Assembly (NCBI GenBank): GCA_903830725.1
Contig: CAIKVH010000018.1
Coordinates: 1-64,000, forward strand
DNA length: 64,000 bases
Reading direction: 5' to 3'
Origin: an uncultured Burkholderiales bacterium
Lineage (GTDB): Bacteria > Pseudomonadota > Gammaproteobacteria > Burkholderiales > Burkholderiaceae_C
The notes under the pieces were generated by a model that had not been told where the DNA came from, ran no database searches, and was given only the letters and a program-made list of their open reading frames with translations. The translations under genes and the position numbers were made by a program. Below, piece after piece: positions 28,654-37,726 of this stretch; the first letter of the stretch is position 1, and the number at the start of each line of letters is the position of its first letter.

Positions 28654-29288
28654 TATTTAATCTGCACTGAGGTTGTAAGAGTTTCTACAAGCCCCTTGTT
28701 TTTCTCAAGAGAGGTGGTACTGTAGACTGCGACTTGGTATAAAGCTCCCTGATACCCGAACCAGATGAATAAAACCTCTAACCCGGTTTCGCTTTTTGCC
28801 CTAACTGTCTTTCCAGCAGGATAGAGCGGCGTGTGCGATAGATTCCATGGAGCCAACTCCTTGTCCTGCTTAATGCCAACCGCTCGAAGGCTTGCTTTCT
28901 CCCATAAACTCATCCATTTATCAAGATCTATTTTGCCCTTCTTATCCTTGTTCACCTCAATTTTAGATGCCGACTCCATATCCATATAACTAACAGCATA
29001 TTGAAGCCCATCTTTTTCGCACTCAATCAGATTTATCGATATCTCCCCTACGCGACTATCCTCGCTCAACGGAATTTGACGCATTGTCGTATTCGGCTTG
29101 CACGGCAACCAAATACTAACTCCTAAGTCACCCACATTTATTTCACGCCAATTGACTCCCTGCCCACAACTTGTGGCCAAGAAAACGAGTCCCAACGCCA
29201 TAAACTTTGAATATTTCGAATGATTCAATACTTTCCCATGGGCACGCTTGCTAAGAAAAGCACTGATCCTCTTGTTTAGATTTTTCAT
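28653..29288 (-). CDS. Predicted lipoprotein coupled to the MFS gene
   Basis: 211 residues. A basic N-terminal stretch, then hydrophobic FMALGLVFLATSCGQG, a lipobox with the probable lipidated cysteine at residue 41; the ATG at 29201 would give a more standard short signal peptide. The mature part has beta-like segments (GVNWREINVGDLGVSIWLPC; YQGALYQVAVYSTTS) and resembles small periplasmic lipoproteins of unknown role. No motif I can name. Overlaps the MFS start by one base. Confidence 0.7.
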   Translation of the reverse strand: MKNLNKRISAFLSKRAHGKVLNHSKYSKFMALGLVFLATSCGQGVNWREINVGDLGVSIWLPCKPNTTMRQIPLSEDSRVGEISINLIECEKDGLQYAVSYMDMESASKIEVNKDKKGKIDLDKWMSLWEKASLRAVGIKQDKELAPWNLSHTPLYPAGKTVRAKSETGLEVLFIWFGYQGALYQVAVYSTTSLEKNKGLVETLTTSVQIK

Positions 29289-29368
29289 TTTCTGTTTTTA
29301 TTTGTCAGCACTAATTTAACGTTATTATTACTTCCTATTGTGCCCATTACCTCACCCAATCTTTTAAT

Positions 29369-30613
29369 ATGACTTCTCTTGATGGCATCCGTGTTTTAGA
29401 TTTGTCCAGAGTCCTTGCCGGTCCCTGGTGCACCCAAACCTTGGCAGACCTCGGTGCAGATGTAATAAAAATAGAGCGCCCTGGCACTGGCGATGATACC
29501 CGGGGCTGGGGGCCTCCATTTCTTAAAGACGCTACAGGGGCGAGCACGCAAGAGGCCGCTTACTACCTGGGAACCAACCGAAATAAACGCTCCGTCACTT
29601 GTGACATTTCTCTACCCAAAGGCCAAGAACTCATTAGATCCCTCGTTTTGAATTGCGATGTTTTTATCGAAAACTTTAAAGTCGGTGATATGAAACGTTA
29701 TGGGCTAGATTATGAATCCCTTAAACTCGTCAATCCCAGGCTCGTTTACTGCAGCATAACTGGATTTGGACAAACAGGTCCGTACAAAGATTTTGCTGGC
29801 TATGATTATGCTGTTCAGGGCATAGGCGGACTTATGAGTATCACGGGCGAGCGTGATGACTTGGGAGGCGGCCCCCAAAAGGTGGGCGTCGCTGTCGCCG
29901 ATTTGTTCACCGGTATGTACGCATGCGTTGGCATACTTGCCGCACTCAGGCACGCCCAATCCACTGGTCAAGGCCAGTATGTGGATATGGCTCTTTTGGA
30001 CACTCAAGTAGCGATGCTAGCCAACCTTGGGGCTAACTATTTAACTGACGGGCAATTTACAGGCAAAATCCCCGGGAGAATGGGTAACGCACATCAAAAC
30101 ATCGTCCCCTATCAAGTTTTTGAAGTTGCCTCAACGTCCGCTGGTGAGCGTGACTTTATTATTCTTGCTATCGGCAACGACCGCCAATTTGCTAAGTTTT
30201 GCGAAGTAGCTAATGAAACTTGGCATACTGATCCAAGGTTCTCGTTAAATCAAAATAGGGTTCTACACCGCGAAACTTTGGTACCAGCGTTACAGTCATG
30301 CCTGTTAACCCGGACCAAATCAGTTTGGCTAACCGCCCTTGAAGCCGCTAAAGTCCCATGCGGTGCGATTAATAATTTTGCGGAGGTTTTTCAAGACCCG
30401 CAAGTAAGAGAGCGACAAATGGTCCAATCCTGGGCCCACCCCCATCAACCCAACCTAGAGTTAGTTGCTAGCCCCCTGAAGTTGTCTGTTACCCCAGTTC
30501 AACAAAAAAATCCGCCACCTCTCTTAGGGCAACATACCGTTGAAGTGTTGCGAGATTTATTACGCCTGAGTGAGCTAGAAATCTCCCAATTACAGACCGA
30601 TCATGTCATTTAA
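29369..30613 (+). CDS. CaiB/BaiF class III CoA-transferase
   Basis: 414 residues. The family opening LDGIRVLDLSRVLAGPWCTQ, the region VIKIERPGTGDDTRGWGPP and the catalytic-Asp region YVDMALLDTQVAMLANLG near residue 205 are clear. Members move CoA between carboxylic acids (formyl/oxalate, succinyl/hydroxymethylglutarate and others). It stands alone between a lipoprotein gene and cytochrome c', so the acids cannot be inferred. Divergent from the lipoprotein-MFS-PTS group, about 80 bases away. Confidence 0.9.
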   Translation: MTSLDGIRVLDLSRVLAGPWCTQTLADLGADVIKIERPGTGDDTRGWGPPFLKDATGASTQEAAYYLGTNRNKRSVTCDISLPKGQELIRSLVLNCDVFIENFKVGDMKRYGLDYESLKLVNPRLVYCSITGFGQTGPYKDFAGYDYAVQGIGGLMSITGERDDLGGGPQKVGVAVADLFTGMYACVGILAALRHAQSTGQGQYVDMALLDTQVAMLANLGANYLTDGQFTGKIPGRMGNAHQNIVPYQVFEVASTSAGERDFIILAIGNDRQFAKFCEVANETWHTDPRFSLNQNRVLHRETLVPALQSCLLTRTKSVWLTALEAAKVPCGAINNFAEVFQDPQVRERQMVQSWAHPHQPNLELVASPLKLSVTPVQQKNPPPLLGQHTVEVLRDLLRLSELEISQLQTDHVI

Positions 30614-30631
30614 AACCTACTTATTGAAAAA

Positions 30632-30676
30632 ACCTTAAGCACCCGATTTAGCTTTTCAAAATCGATCGTTTAAGGT
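30632..30676. terminator. Candidate convergent terminator after the CoA-transferase
   Basis: ACCTTAA (30632-30638) pairs with TTAAGGT (30670-30676), with an inner stem CGATTT/AAATCG. It lies between the convergent CoA-transferase and cytochrome c' genes. T-rich stretches are only loosely placed after the arms, so the call is tentative. Confidence 0.35.
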
Positions 30677-30699
30677 ATCAACCCTTAAGAGTTTATTTT

Positions 30700-31161
30700 T
30701 TACTTCGACCTGAAACTGTCATGACAGTTTTTGCAAGTTCCCCCCGTTGCAGCAAATGCCACCTTTAAATCCTCTAGCTTTCCTGACTTGCTTGCGCTAG
30801 CTAATTTAGCACTCTCCGCAATGAATTTTTCTTGTGCTTCCTTGAATTTAGCACTGTCAGTCCAAATTTCAGATTTTGCTTTAGTTTCTCCCTTATCGGT
30901 ACCCTCTCCAAATGCAGTCCAGGGAAGCTTAGCCATTACTTCGACAACAGTGGCACTATCCGCAGCTACCTTCGCGTCATATGGAGCCTTGCCCTGCACC
31001 ATTGCACCAATTTGGCTAAACTGCGTGCCAATCACAAATAGCGCACTCTTGCGGTACTTGATTGCATCCTCAGCCTTACTGAATTGTTGTGCGCTAGCAC
31101 TCATAACAAGTCCGAAAGATACCAATAAACCCATAACAAAACTTTTATTTAGTCTCACCAT
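30700..31161 (-). CDS. Cytochrome c' (class II c-type cytochrome)
   Basis: 153 residues from ATG 31161. A signal peptide (residues 1-25, ending SASA-Q) exports it to the periplasm. The mature part is a helical bundle beginning FSKAEDAIKYRKSALFVIG, with the haem motif CKNCHDSFRSK at the very C-terminus, the cytochrome c' arrangement. The family binds NO or acts in electron transfer. Divergent from a cytochrome b561 gene 153 bases away; the two are likely redox partners. A longer frame from 31227 adds non-signal residues. Confidence 0.92.
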   Translation of the reverse strand: MVRLNKSFVMGLLVSFGLVMSASAQQFSKAEDAIKYRKSALFVIGTQFSQIGAMVQGKAPYDAKVAADSATVVEVMAKLPWTAFGEGTDKGETKAKSEIWTDSAKFKEAQEKFIAESAKLASASKSGKLEDLKVAFAATGGTCKNCHDSFRSK

Positions 31162-31314
31162 TTTCAGTCTCCCATTGTGAACAATTTTTAAAACACGCCA
31201 AACATTCGCTAATAATACTATGTTCACTAGCTTTGTGCCTATTTTTTTGCATAGTAACCTCCAAAGCGCTTATTCTTCAATATCGTTCAAAACCCATTAT
31301 TTTCAACTTACATT

Positions 31315-32025
31315 ATGAATTCTCAGCGAAACACTATTATTTGGGACCTGCCTACTCGGCTTTTCCACTGGCTTTTGGTCCTAGTCGTAGCCTTGCAATT
31401 CCTTACCGGGTTGATTGGCGGAGATTGGCTTACCCTGCACGCCTATTTGGGATATGCAACACTTACCCTTATTATTTTCCGAGTATTGTGGGGGTTTTTA
31501 GGCGGTTACTGGTCACTCTTCAGTACATTTGTACCAACACCCAAAGTGCTTCTTAACTACGCGCGAACTTTTTCCCGCTCAAACCCTCGCACTCCTAATA
31601 ATTCTGAACAAGATTCAAATAACACCCCCTTGGTTGGGCATAACCCCCTGGGTGCTATATCTGTTTTAGCAATGCTCCTTTTGTTGACACTACAAATCAT
31701 ATCTGGTGTCATGAGCAACGATGATATTAGTTTTGCTGGACCATTCACCAGTAAAGTAAGTAACGATACCGTTGAGTTTATGACTTGGTATCACTCCTGT
31801 GTTGGCTTTTACTCTTTAATTTTTTTAATATCTCTGCACATTTTTGCCATCTTGTTTTATAAATTTGTAATGGCCCAAAATCTGACTTTCACGATGGTCC
31901 ACGGTTACAAAAAAATAGAGGCCTCCGTGGAGGCCTCTATCGATACAAAGGAAAAAAGGCTTATTGCATTAGCTCTCTTTTGCCTTAGTGCTCTTATTGT
32001 TTATTTATTACTTTCCCTTACCTAG
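31315..32025 (+). CDS. Cytochrome b561 family protein
   Basis: 236 residues with about five membrane segments. It opens with WDLPTRLFHWLLV (first haem-ligand His), followed by LTLHAYLGYATL, and has a later pair in TWYHSCVGFYSL and LISLHIFAILFY, the diheme b561 (bacterial, Ni/Fe-hydrogenase-like) pattern. A last hydrophobic helix ends the protein. Its probable partner is the divergent cytochrome c'. The codons for IEASVEAS form a perfect inverted repeat that functions best as a minus-strand terminator (see 31908-31940). Confidence 0.87.
   Translation: MNSQRNTIIWDLPTRLFHWLLVLVVALQFLTGLIGGDWLTLHAYLGYATLTLIIFRVLWGFLGGYWSLFSTFVPTPKVLLNYARTFSRSNPRTPNNSEQDSNNTPLVGHNPLGAISVLAMLLLLTLQIISGVMSNDDISFAGPFTSKVSNDTVEFMTWYHSCVGFYSLIFLISLHIFAILFYKFVMAQNLTFTMVHGYKKIEASVEASIDTKEKRLIALALFCLSALIVYLLLSLT
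31908..31940 (-). terminator. Minus-strand terminator inside the b561 gene
   Basis: Perfect 12-base arms ATAGAGGCCTCC (31915-31926) and GGAGGCCTCTAT (31929-31940) flank a two-base spacer. On the minus strand the second arm runs straight into seven T residues, a strong intrinsic terminator about 95 bases after the peroxiredoxin stop codon. Read on the plus strand it is coding sequence (IEASVEAS) of the convergent cytochrome b561 gene. Confidence 0.8.
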
Positions 32026-32034
32026 GGTGCTATC

Positions 32035-32541
32035 TTAGTGTTTGACTTGCGATAGCATTGTTGATGCGTCACTTACCTCGAAGCCACCTGCCGCTTCTAC
32101 ATTAAGCGTTACAACCTTACCGTCCTTGACCAACATAGAGTAGCGGTTGCTGCGAAGGCCCATGCCACGGGCAGTAAGGTCCAGCGTTAATCCAGTTGCT
32201 TTAGTGAAATCAGCACTTCCGTCAGCTAACAAACGAACTTTCCCCACACTTTTTTGGTCTTTCGCCCAAGCACCCATTACAAAGGCATCGTTCACGCTGA
32301 CACACCAAATTTCATCGACCCCGGCGGCCTTAAATTGTTCATATTTCTCGACATACCCAGGAACGTGTTTGGCTGAACATGTCGGCGTAAAAGCACCAGG
32401 TAAGGCAAAAATTACGATGGTTTTGTCTTTGACTGCTTTCGCTACATCAACTGCATTGGGACCAATAGTGCATCCTTCGCCCTCAACTTCTGAATACTCC
32501 ATCAAAGTAGTATGGGGGATTTGATCTCCAATTTTTATCAT
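32035..32541 (-). CDS. Peroxiredoxin (Prx5 type)
   Basis: 168-residue thiol peroxidase of the Prx5/AhpE-like redoxin family, reducing peroxides in the cytoplasm. The peroxidatic Cys lies in GAFTPTCSAKHVPGY; a second Cys occurs in DEIWCVSVND and SRYS-like region GLRSNRYSMLVKDGKV is typical of the group. ATG 32541 is preferred over TTG 32547 because AAGGAG would abut the latter. No glutaredoxin domain is fused. Convergent with cytochrome b561, only nine bases away. Confidence 0.94.
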   Translation of the reverse strand: MIKIGDQIPHTTLMEYSEVEGEGCTIGPNAVDVAKAVKDKTIVIFALPGAFTPTCSAKHVPGYVEKYEQFKAAGVDEIWCVSVNDAFVMGAWAKDQKSVGKVRLLADGSADFTKATGLTLDLTARGMGLRSNRYSMLVKDGKVVTLNVEAAGGFEVSDASTMLSQVKH

Positions 32542-32595
32542 CGTCAACTCCTTAGGGCTATTTACCCGTTAATGTTCAAACAATTCCACAAAAGG

Positions 32596-32633
32596 AAAAC
32601 GGCTCAATGTACCTAAGTATTATGAGCCGTTTT
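32596..32633. terminator. Terminator after rpsQ
   Basis: Perfect 11-base arms AAAACGGCTCA (32596-32606) and TGAGCCGTTTT (32623-32633). On the minus strand the stem ends in TTTT followed by a pyrimidine-rich tail, so it should end the ribosomal operon just after rpsQ; the sequence could also work in the plus direction. It separates rpsQ from the peroxiredoxin. Confidence 0.8.
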
Positions 32634-32664
32634 AGAGAATTCAGCTGATGGACAGCTAAAAAGC

Positions 32665-32934
32665 TTATACCAATTGAGCTTTTTCAACCAAACGTGTCGC
32701 CACCCAATTCTTTGTTTTCGAAATAGGACGGCTTTCAGTAATTTCAATAACATCGCCTAAATGGAATTCCATTTTTTCATCGTGCGCATGATATTTACTT
32801 GATTTAGCAACAATCTTTCCATAAAGCGCGTGCTTAACGCGACGCTCAACGAGAACTGTTACTGTCTTTTCTCTTTTATCGCTAACAACCTTGCCAATCA
32901 AGGTGCGATTGAGGGATTTTTTGGCTTCCGTCAT
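32665..32934 (-). CDS. rpsQ: 30S ribosomal protein S17
   Basis: 89 residues from ATG 32934; the RBS AAGGAG is inside the end of rpmC. Typical features: [40 protein letters not shown] and [18 protein letters not shown]. It binds 16S rRNA in early 30S assembly. It is the last gene of this ribosomal cluster; rplN, which usually follows, is absent. Confidence 0.98.
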   Translation of the reverse strand: MTEAKKSLNRTLIGKVVSDKREKTVTVLVERRVKHALYGKIVAKSSKYHAHDEKMEFHLGDVIEITESRPISKTKNWVATRLVEKAQLV

Positions 32935-32936
32935 GG

Positions 32937-33134
32937 TCACTCCTTAGTTGTAAGCTTTTCAGCTAAGATTGTTTTCGCACGAGCAATGCTACGGCGTGTT
33001 ACACGCAGTTGCGCAGTGTTATTTAACTGCTGAGTTGCTTTTTGCATACGCAAGTTAAAGTGAGCCTTTTGCAAGGACTTTACTTCCTCAGTTAAACCCG
33101 CGTTGTCTTTGGCTCTTAATTCAGATGACTTCAT
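32937..33134 (-). CDS. rpmC: 50S ribosomal protein L29
   Basis: 65 residues, usual length: [18 protein letters not shown] at the start and [15 protein letters not shown] near the end. Sits at the peptide exit tunnel of the 50S subunit. Lies between rplP (17 bases) and rpsQ. The stop TGA is two bases before the rpsQ start. Confidence 0.98.
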   Translation of the reverse strand: MKSSELRAKDNAGLTEEVKSLQKAHFNLRMQKATQQLNNTAQLRVTRRSIARAKTILAEKLTTKE

Positions 33135-33151
33135 AATTTATTTCTCCTGAA

Positions 33152-33568
33152 TTATTGACCAAGCATACGGGCCACGAAAGTGGTACGCAGTGGTAGTTTT
33201 GCTGCGGCTAAACGGAAGGCTTCGCGCGCTAACTCTTCTGAAACCCCAACGATCTCGTAGAGTATCTTTCCTGGCTGAATCTCAGCCACATAGTACTCAG
33301 GATTTCCCTTGCCGTTACCCATACGAACTTCAGCAGGTTTTTGGGAGATTGGTTTGTCTGGAAAAATACGAATCCAAATACGTCCGCCACGTTTAACATG
33401 TCTTGAGATTGCACGACGTGCTGACTCAATTTGACGAGCTGTTAAACGACCGCGATCTGTTGATTTGAGACCGAAATCACCGAATGCAACTGAGTTACCA
33501 CGAGTTGCTACACCCGTGTTACGACCCTTTTGCTCTTTTCTAAATTTACGCCGTGCCGGTTGCAGCAT
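33152..33568 (-). CDS. rplP: 50S ribosomal protein L16
   Basis: 138 residues, normal. [17 protein letters not shown] at the start and [20 protein letters not shown] in the middle are diagnostic. L16 organises the A-site region of the 50S subunit. RBS AAGGAG overlaps the end of rpsC, three bases upstream of the junction, as in other S10 operons. Confidence 0.98.
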   Translation of the reverse strand: MLQPARRKFRKEQKGRNTGVATRGNSVAFGDFGLKSTDRGRLTARQIESARRAISRHVKRGGRIWIRIFPDKPISQKPAEVRMGNGKGNPEYYVAEIQPGKILYEIVGVSEELAREAFRLAAAKLPLRTTFVARMLGQ

Positions 33569-33570
33569 GG

Positions 33571-34461
33571 TTATTCTCCTTGACCGTCCGCAGCCGTGCC
33601 AGTGGATGCGGGCGCGCTAACTTTTCTGACGCGCTTGACGGTGGTTTTAGGGGCATCTGTTGCTTCGAGTGGTTTATCACTTCCATCATCAGGTGCGGCA
33701 TTTGTTCCTGCTGGGCGACGTCCGCCAGTACGAGCAGGACGATCACTTCCAGGACGACTATCAGGGCGACGTGTGCCACGTGGGCGACGCTCTTCTTCTG
33801 TTCTTGGCTCTGCAACTACAGGTGCGTCATTTCGCCCCAGTGTGTCGCCTTTGTAAACCCAAACTTTTACGCCGATAACGCCATAAGTTGTTTTGGCTTC
33901 GGAGAATCCGTAGTCGATATCCGCTCTTAATGTATGGAGTGGCACGCGACCTTCTCTATACCACTCAGTTCGAGCAATCTCAATACCGTTTAAACGGCCA
34001 GAAGACATGATCTTTATTCCTTGGGCTCCCAAGCGCATTGCATTTTGCATTGCACGCTTCATTGCACGACGGAACATGATACGTTTTTCTAACTGCTGTG
34101 TAATGCTGTCAGCGATCAACTGGGCATCAATTTCAGGCTTACGAACTTCTTCTATATTGACCGCTACTGGCACACCTAAACGCAATGCCAATTCTTTTTT
34201 AAGCAACTCAATATCCTCACCCTTTTTACCAATCACGACGCCAGGACGTGCTGAAAAAATAGTGATTCGCGCATTTTTAGCTGGACGTTCAATGAGGATT
34301 CGCGAAACTGCCGCATTTTTCAATTTGGCCTTCAAGTACTCACGAACTTTGATGTCCTCTTGCAACATGCCAGCGAACTCGCTGTTGTTAGCATACCAAC
34401 GACTTGACCAATTTCGACTCACTGAGAGTCTAAAACCGGTTGGGTGTATTTTTTGTCCCAT
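33571..34461 (-). CDS. rpsC: 30S ribosomal protein S3 with extended C-terminus
   Basis: 296 residues from ATG 34461 ([20 protein letters not shown]), with AAAGG upstream; an earlier in-frame codon at 34485 would overlap rplV. The KH domain includes [17 protein letters not shown]. After about residue 212 a low-complexity tail rich in Arg, Pro, Gly and acids ([25 protein letters not shown]) adds some 60-80 residues over E. coli S3. Such tails are known in Burkholderiales. Normal core function in mRNA entry is expected. Confidence 0.97.
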   Translation of the reverse strand: MGQKIHPTGFRLSVSRNWSSRWYANNSEFAGMLQEDIKVREYLKAKLKNAAVSRILIERPAKNARITIFSARPGVVIGKKGEDIELLKKELALRLGVPVAVNIEEVRKPEIDAQLIADSITQQLEKRIMFRRAMKRAMQNAMRLGAQGIKIMSSGRLNGIEIARTEWYREGRVPLHTLRADIDYGFSEAKTTYGVIGVKVWVYKGDTLGRNDAPVVAEPRTEEERRPRGTRRPDSRPGSDRPARTGGRRPAGTNAAPDDGSDKPLEATDAPKTTVKRVRKVSAPASTGTAADGQGE

Positions 34462-34474
34462 TCTTGTGTACCTT

Positions 34475-34804
34475 TCAGTTACCAACCGTCACGTACACAT
34501 GGCACGTGGGCTTAACGATTTGATTGCCACGACCTTTGGCACGTGCGGTAAAGCGCTTGAGCGAAGGACCTTGCTCAACATAAATAGTTTTGACCATCAA
34601 TTCATCAATGTCAGCACCGTCATTATGTTCAGCATTCGCAATTGCAGATTCCAGCACCTTTTTAACAATGCCAGCGGCCTTCTTTTGCGTGAAATTCAAT
34701 ATATTTAAAGCCTGATCAACTTTTTTGCCTCTGATCAGATCTGCCACTAATCGGCCTTTATCAACCGATAAACGGACACCTTTGAGGACTGCGCGTGTTT
34801 GCAT
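34475..34804 (-). CDS. rplV: 50S ribosomal protein L22
   Basis: 109 residues from ATG 34804, seven bases after AAGGAG; GTG 34810 is too close to that site. Features: [20 protein letters not shown] and [21 protein letters not shown]22 lines the exit tunnel (macrolide-interacting loop). Thirteen bases before rpsC. Confidence 0.97.
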   Translation of the reverse strand: MQTRAVLKGVRLSVDKGRLVADLIRGKKVDQALNILNFTQKKAAGIVKKVLESAIANAEHNDGADIDELMVKTIYVEQGPSLKRFTARAKGRGNQIVKPTCHVYVTVGN

Positions 34805-34813
34805 AACCACTCC

Positions 34814-35092
34814 TTACTTCTTTTGGACTTTCTTGTCCGCAGGGTGACCTTTGAAAGTGCGTGTCAAGGCGAACTCGCCGAGCTTATGCCCTACCATCTG
34901 GTCGGTTATATAAACAGGAACGTGTTGCTTTCCGTTGTGGACTGCAATCGTTAACCCTATAAATTCAGGCAGGATCATCGAACGACGTGACCATGTCTTA
35001 ATTGGTTTTTTGTCTTTAATCGCAACGGCTTTATCAACCTTTGCCATCAAGTGGTGGTCCACAAAGGGACCTTTTTTAAGCGAACGTGTCAT
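34814..35092 (-). CDS. rpsS: 30S ribosomal protein S19
   Basis: 92 residues, usual size. [20 protein letters not shown] at the start and [20 protein letters not shown] at the end are diagnostic. Lies nine bases before rplV. Part of the S10 cluster; contacts the 16S rRNA head and P-site tRNA bridge. Confidence 0.98.
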   Translation of the reverse strand: MTRSLKKGPFVDHHLMAKVDKAVAIKDKKPIKTWSRRSMILPEFIGLTIAVHNGKQHVPVYITDQMVGHKLGEFALTRTFKGHPADKKVQKK

Positions 35093-35103
35093 TTGATATT
35101 CCC

Positions 35104-35928
35104 TTATTTCTTACGACGCGAAACAATCATGACCTGAGTCCGCTTGTTATTACGAGTTCTGTAACCCTTGGTCAAATTACCCCAAGGATCTACTGGTGCA
35201 CGACCTTCTCCGGTCTTGCCTTCACCACCACCGTGAGGATGGTCGACGGGGTTCATAGCTACACCACGAACCGTAGGACGTATACCCATCCAACGCTTCA
35301 CACCGGCTTTGCCCAATTGACGAAGGCTGTGCTCTTCGTTGGCTACTTCACCAATCGTTGCTCTGCACTCAATGTGGATCTTTCTGACTTCACCTGAACG
35401 CATACGCACCTGAGCGTAAGTACCTTCACGAGCAAGTAAGGTGGCAGATGCACCAGCTGAGCGAGCAATTTGAGCGCCCTTTCCAGGCTTGATCTCAATG
35501 CAATGGATTGTTGATCCGACAGGAATGTTGCGAATGGGCAGCGTGTTACCCGCACGAATCGGCGCCTCAGAGCCACTCATTATTGTCGCTCCAACTTCTA
35601 ACCCACGCGGAGCAATAATATAACGACGCTCGCCGTCAGCGTAACAAACAAGAGCAATGTGCGCTGTACGGTTTGGATCGTACTCAACGCGCTCAACCTT
35701 TGCCGGTATTGCGTCTTTATTGCGCACAAAATCAACTACGCGGTAGTGATGCTTGTGTCCACCGCCTTTATGTCTTGTGGTGATGTGTCCGTTGTTGTTA
35801 CGGCCAGCCTTTTGGAACTGCGGCTCTAGCAAAGGCGCATATCCTGCACCTTTGTACAAGTGATCTCTAGTCACTTTCACCACGGCACGCTGGCCGGGTG
35901 AAGTTGGTTTCATCTTAATAACAGCCAT
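35104..35928 (-). CDS. rplB: 50S ribosomal protein L2
   Basis: 274 residues, usual length. Contains [20 protein letters not shown] at the start, [20 protein letters not shown] in the core, and the peptidyl-transferase-associated [19 protein letters not shown] near the end with its key His. Essential for subunit joining. One of the most secure calls in the window. Confidence 0.98.
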   Translation of the reverse strand: MAVIKMKPTSPGQRAVVKVTRDHLYKGAGYAPLLEPQFQKAGRNNNGHITTRHKGGGHKHHYRVVDFVRNKDAIPAKVERVEYDPNRTAHIALVCYADGERRYIIAPRGLEVGATIMSGSEAPIRAGNTLPIRNIPVGSTIHCIEIKPGKGAQIARSAGASATLLAREGTYAQVRMRSGEVRKIHIECRATIGEVANEEHSLRQLGKAGVKRWMGIRPTVRGVAMNPVDHPHGGGEGKTGEGRAPVDPWGNLTKGYRTRNNKRTQVMIVSRRKK

Positions 35929-35930
35929 GA

Positions 35931-36263
35931 TTAAGCAGACTCCCCAGAAAGGTTGAGCTCTTGTCCAGGCTTGAGCGTGACATATGCCTTGCGGATATTG
36001 TCCCGACGCCCCATAGAGCGGCCGAATCGTTTTGACTTGCCCTTTATTGACACAACAGAAACACCCTTAACCTCTACCTTGAACATAAGTTCAACAGCAG
36101 CCTTGATCTCGGGCTTAGTTGCATCTTGCAAAACTTTGAAAGTAACCGTATTGTTCTTCTCAGCAACCATGGTTGCTTTTTCAGAAATAATTGGCGCCAC
36201 CAAAACTTGCATTAAACGACCTTCGTCGTATACGGTACCGTGCGTGTTGTGTCCGTAACTCAT
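35931..36263 (-). CDS. rplW: 50S ribosomal protein L23
   Basis: 110 residues. The start overlaps the rplD stop by four bases (ATGA), so it is coupled. The first 17 residues (to the [17 protein letters not shown] block) are less conserved and may belong to an extended N-terminus. L23 surrounds the exit tunnel and docks trigger factor and [23 protein letters not shown] is the typical C-terminal patch. Confidence 0.96.
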   Translation of the reverse strand: MSYGHNTHGTVYDEGRLMQVLVAPIISEKATMVAEKNNTVTFKVLQDATKPEIKAAVELMFKVEVKGVSVVSIKGKSKRFGRSMGRRDNIRKAYVTLKPGQELNLSGESA

Positions 36264-36880
36264 GCGAACATCTCCTTGAGTTTGTCCATCGCACCCTTTG
36301 TCACCAAAATCTTTTTGTAGTGAACCAAAGACAATGGATCAGCGTAACGCGCCTCAACCACCAAAACATTGGCAAGATTGCGCGAAGCTAAATACAAATT
36401 GTCATCAACCTCATCAGCAATCACCATCACAGAGGACAGATTCATCGCTTTAAATTTAGCAGCCAACAGCTTTGTCTTGGGAGAGTCAACCTTTAGCGCA
36501 TCCACCACAGCCAGCCTTCCCTCTCTCGCCAATTGCGAAAAAATGGACGCCATGCCAGCGCGGTACATCTTTTTGTTAATTTTTTGAGTGAAATTCTCTT
36601 CAGGCATATTTGGGAAAATACGACCTCCTCCTCTCCACAATGGAGACGAGGTCATACCAGCACGCGCGCGTCCTGTGCCCTTTTGACGGAATGGCTTTTT
36701 AGTAGAGTGCTTGACCTGCTCACGGTCTTTTTGTGCTCTTGTACCTTGCCTTGCGTTCGCCTGAAATGCAACTACGATTTGATGAACCAAATCTTCGTTG
36801 TAATCACGTCCGAATACTGTCTCCGGCGCATCATATTTGGAAGACGCCTGACCTTGATCGTTTAGGAGTTCTAATTGCAT
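36260..36880 (-). CDS. rplD: 50S ribosomal protein L4
   Basis: 206 residues. [20 protein letters not shown] at the start and the exit-tunnel loop [20 protein letters not shown] are diagnostic. In E. coli L4 also represses the S10 operon through the rpsJ leader; here rpsJ is separated from rplC by a terminator, so any such control must act differently. Start shares one base region with the rplC stop. Confidence 0.98.
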   Translation of the reverse strand: MQLELLNDQGQASSKYDAPETVFGRDYNEDLVHQIVVAFQANARQGTRAQKDREQVKHSTKKPFRQKGTGRARAGMTSSPLWRGGGRIFPNMPEENFTQKINKKMYRAGMASIFSQLAREGRLAVVDALKVDSPKTKLLAAKFKAMNLSSVMVIADEVDDNLYLASRNLANVLVVEARYADPLSLVHYKKILVTKGAMDKLKEMFA

Positions 36881-37563
36881 TAGTTAGCTCCCTTTGTAAC
36901 AGCCTTGGAAGCAGCTTTAATGGCATGACGAACTGTCACGTAACCACCGGAGGCCCCAGGGACTGCGCCTCTGATCATCAGCAATTGCCTAGCCTCATCA
37001 ATTCGAATAACATCCAAATTTTGCGTAGTAACGGTAACATCACCCAAGTGCCCAGACATTTTTTTACCGGGAAACACGCGACCTGGGTCCTGAGCCATTG
37101 AGATAGAGCCAGGGACATTGTGCGAACGGCTGTTACCGTGAGAAGCACGTTGTGACTTAAAGTTGTGACGCTTAATTGTGCCGGTAAAGCCTTTTCCAAT
37201 AGATGTGCCTTGCACATCTACTTTTTGACCCACCTCAAACACGTCAGTTACAGGCACAGAAGTACCAGCCTGATACTTACCCGCAGTATCAGTTGTAACT
37301 CTAAATTCTTGTGTAATTTGACCAGCCTCTACACCCGCCTTAGCAAGGTGCCCAGCCTGCGCCTTAGTTACGCGTGATGCGCGACGCTGTCCAAACGTAA
37401 CCTGCAAGGCTACGTATCCATCATTTTCTTGGGTTTTGACCTGGGTAACGCGGTTGTTGGACACATCCACTACAGTGACAGGAACAGTATCCCCTTCATC
37501 TGTAAATAGGCGCATCATGCCAACCTTGCGGCCCAGCAATCCCAAACGATTGCTTTGACTCAT
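36880..37563 (-). CDS. rplC: 50S ribosomal protein L3
   Basis: 227 residues. [20 protein letters not shown] at the start and the central [20 protein letters not shown] loop are typical; the glutamine that is methylated in many proteobacteria lies in [17 protein letters not shown]. It heads a ribosomal operon here, preceded by a 163-base gap with a terminator for rpsJ; its own promoter should lie in about 37570-37670. Confidence 0.98.
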   Translation of the reverse strand: MSQSNRLGLLGRKVGMMRLFTDEGDTVPVTVVDVSNNRVTQVKTQENDGYVALQVTFGQRRASRVTKAQAGHLAKAGVEAGQITQEFRVTTDTAGKYQAGTSVPVTDVFEVGQKVDVQGTSIGKGFTGTIKRHNFKSQRASHGNSRSHNVPGSISMAQDPGRVFPGKKMSGHLGDVTVTTQNLDVIRIDEARQLLMIRGAVPGASGGYVTVRHAIKAASKAVTKGAN

Positions 37564-37677
37564 TTTTTTCTCCAGTTCCTTACACCACGCTCACTACAAT
37601 TGGCAAACGTGTTTTGAATGTGAAAGGCGGTTAATCGAACCCTGCAATTTTTTGCAGAGCCTTAAATTGTAACACGT

Positions 37678-37705
37678 AAAAACAAAGGGCGCAATACTGC
37701 GCCCT
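37678..37705 (-). terminator. Terminator between rpsJ and rplC
   Basis: Arms AGGGCGCA and TGCGCCCT (37686-37693 and 37698-37705 on the plus strand) form a perfect eight-pair stem with a four-base loop. On the minus strand it is followed by TTGTTTTT, a textbook intrinsic terminator 22 bases after the rpsJ stop. It would end str-operon transcription before rplC. Confidence 0.85.
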
Positions 37706-37726
37706 CCCCCCCTCTAATTAGTTGCC

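Noticed and set aside
31915..31940. Palindrome in b561 as a mobile-element or attachment site
   Set aside because: It has no duplicated flanks or integrase nearby; the T run on the minus strand explains it as a terminator.
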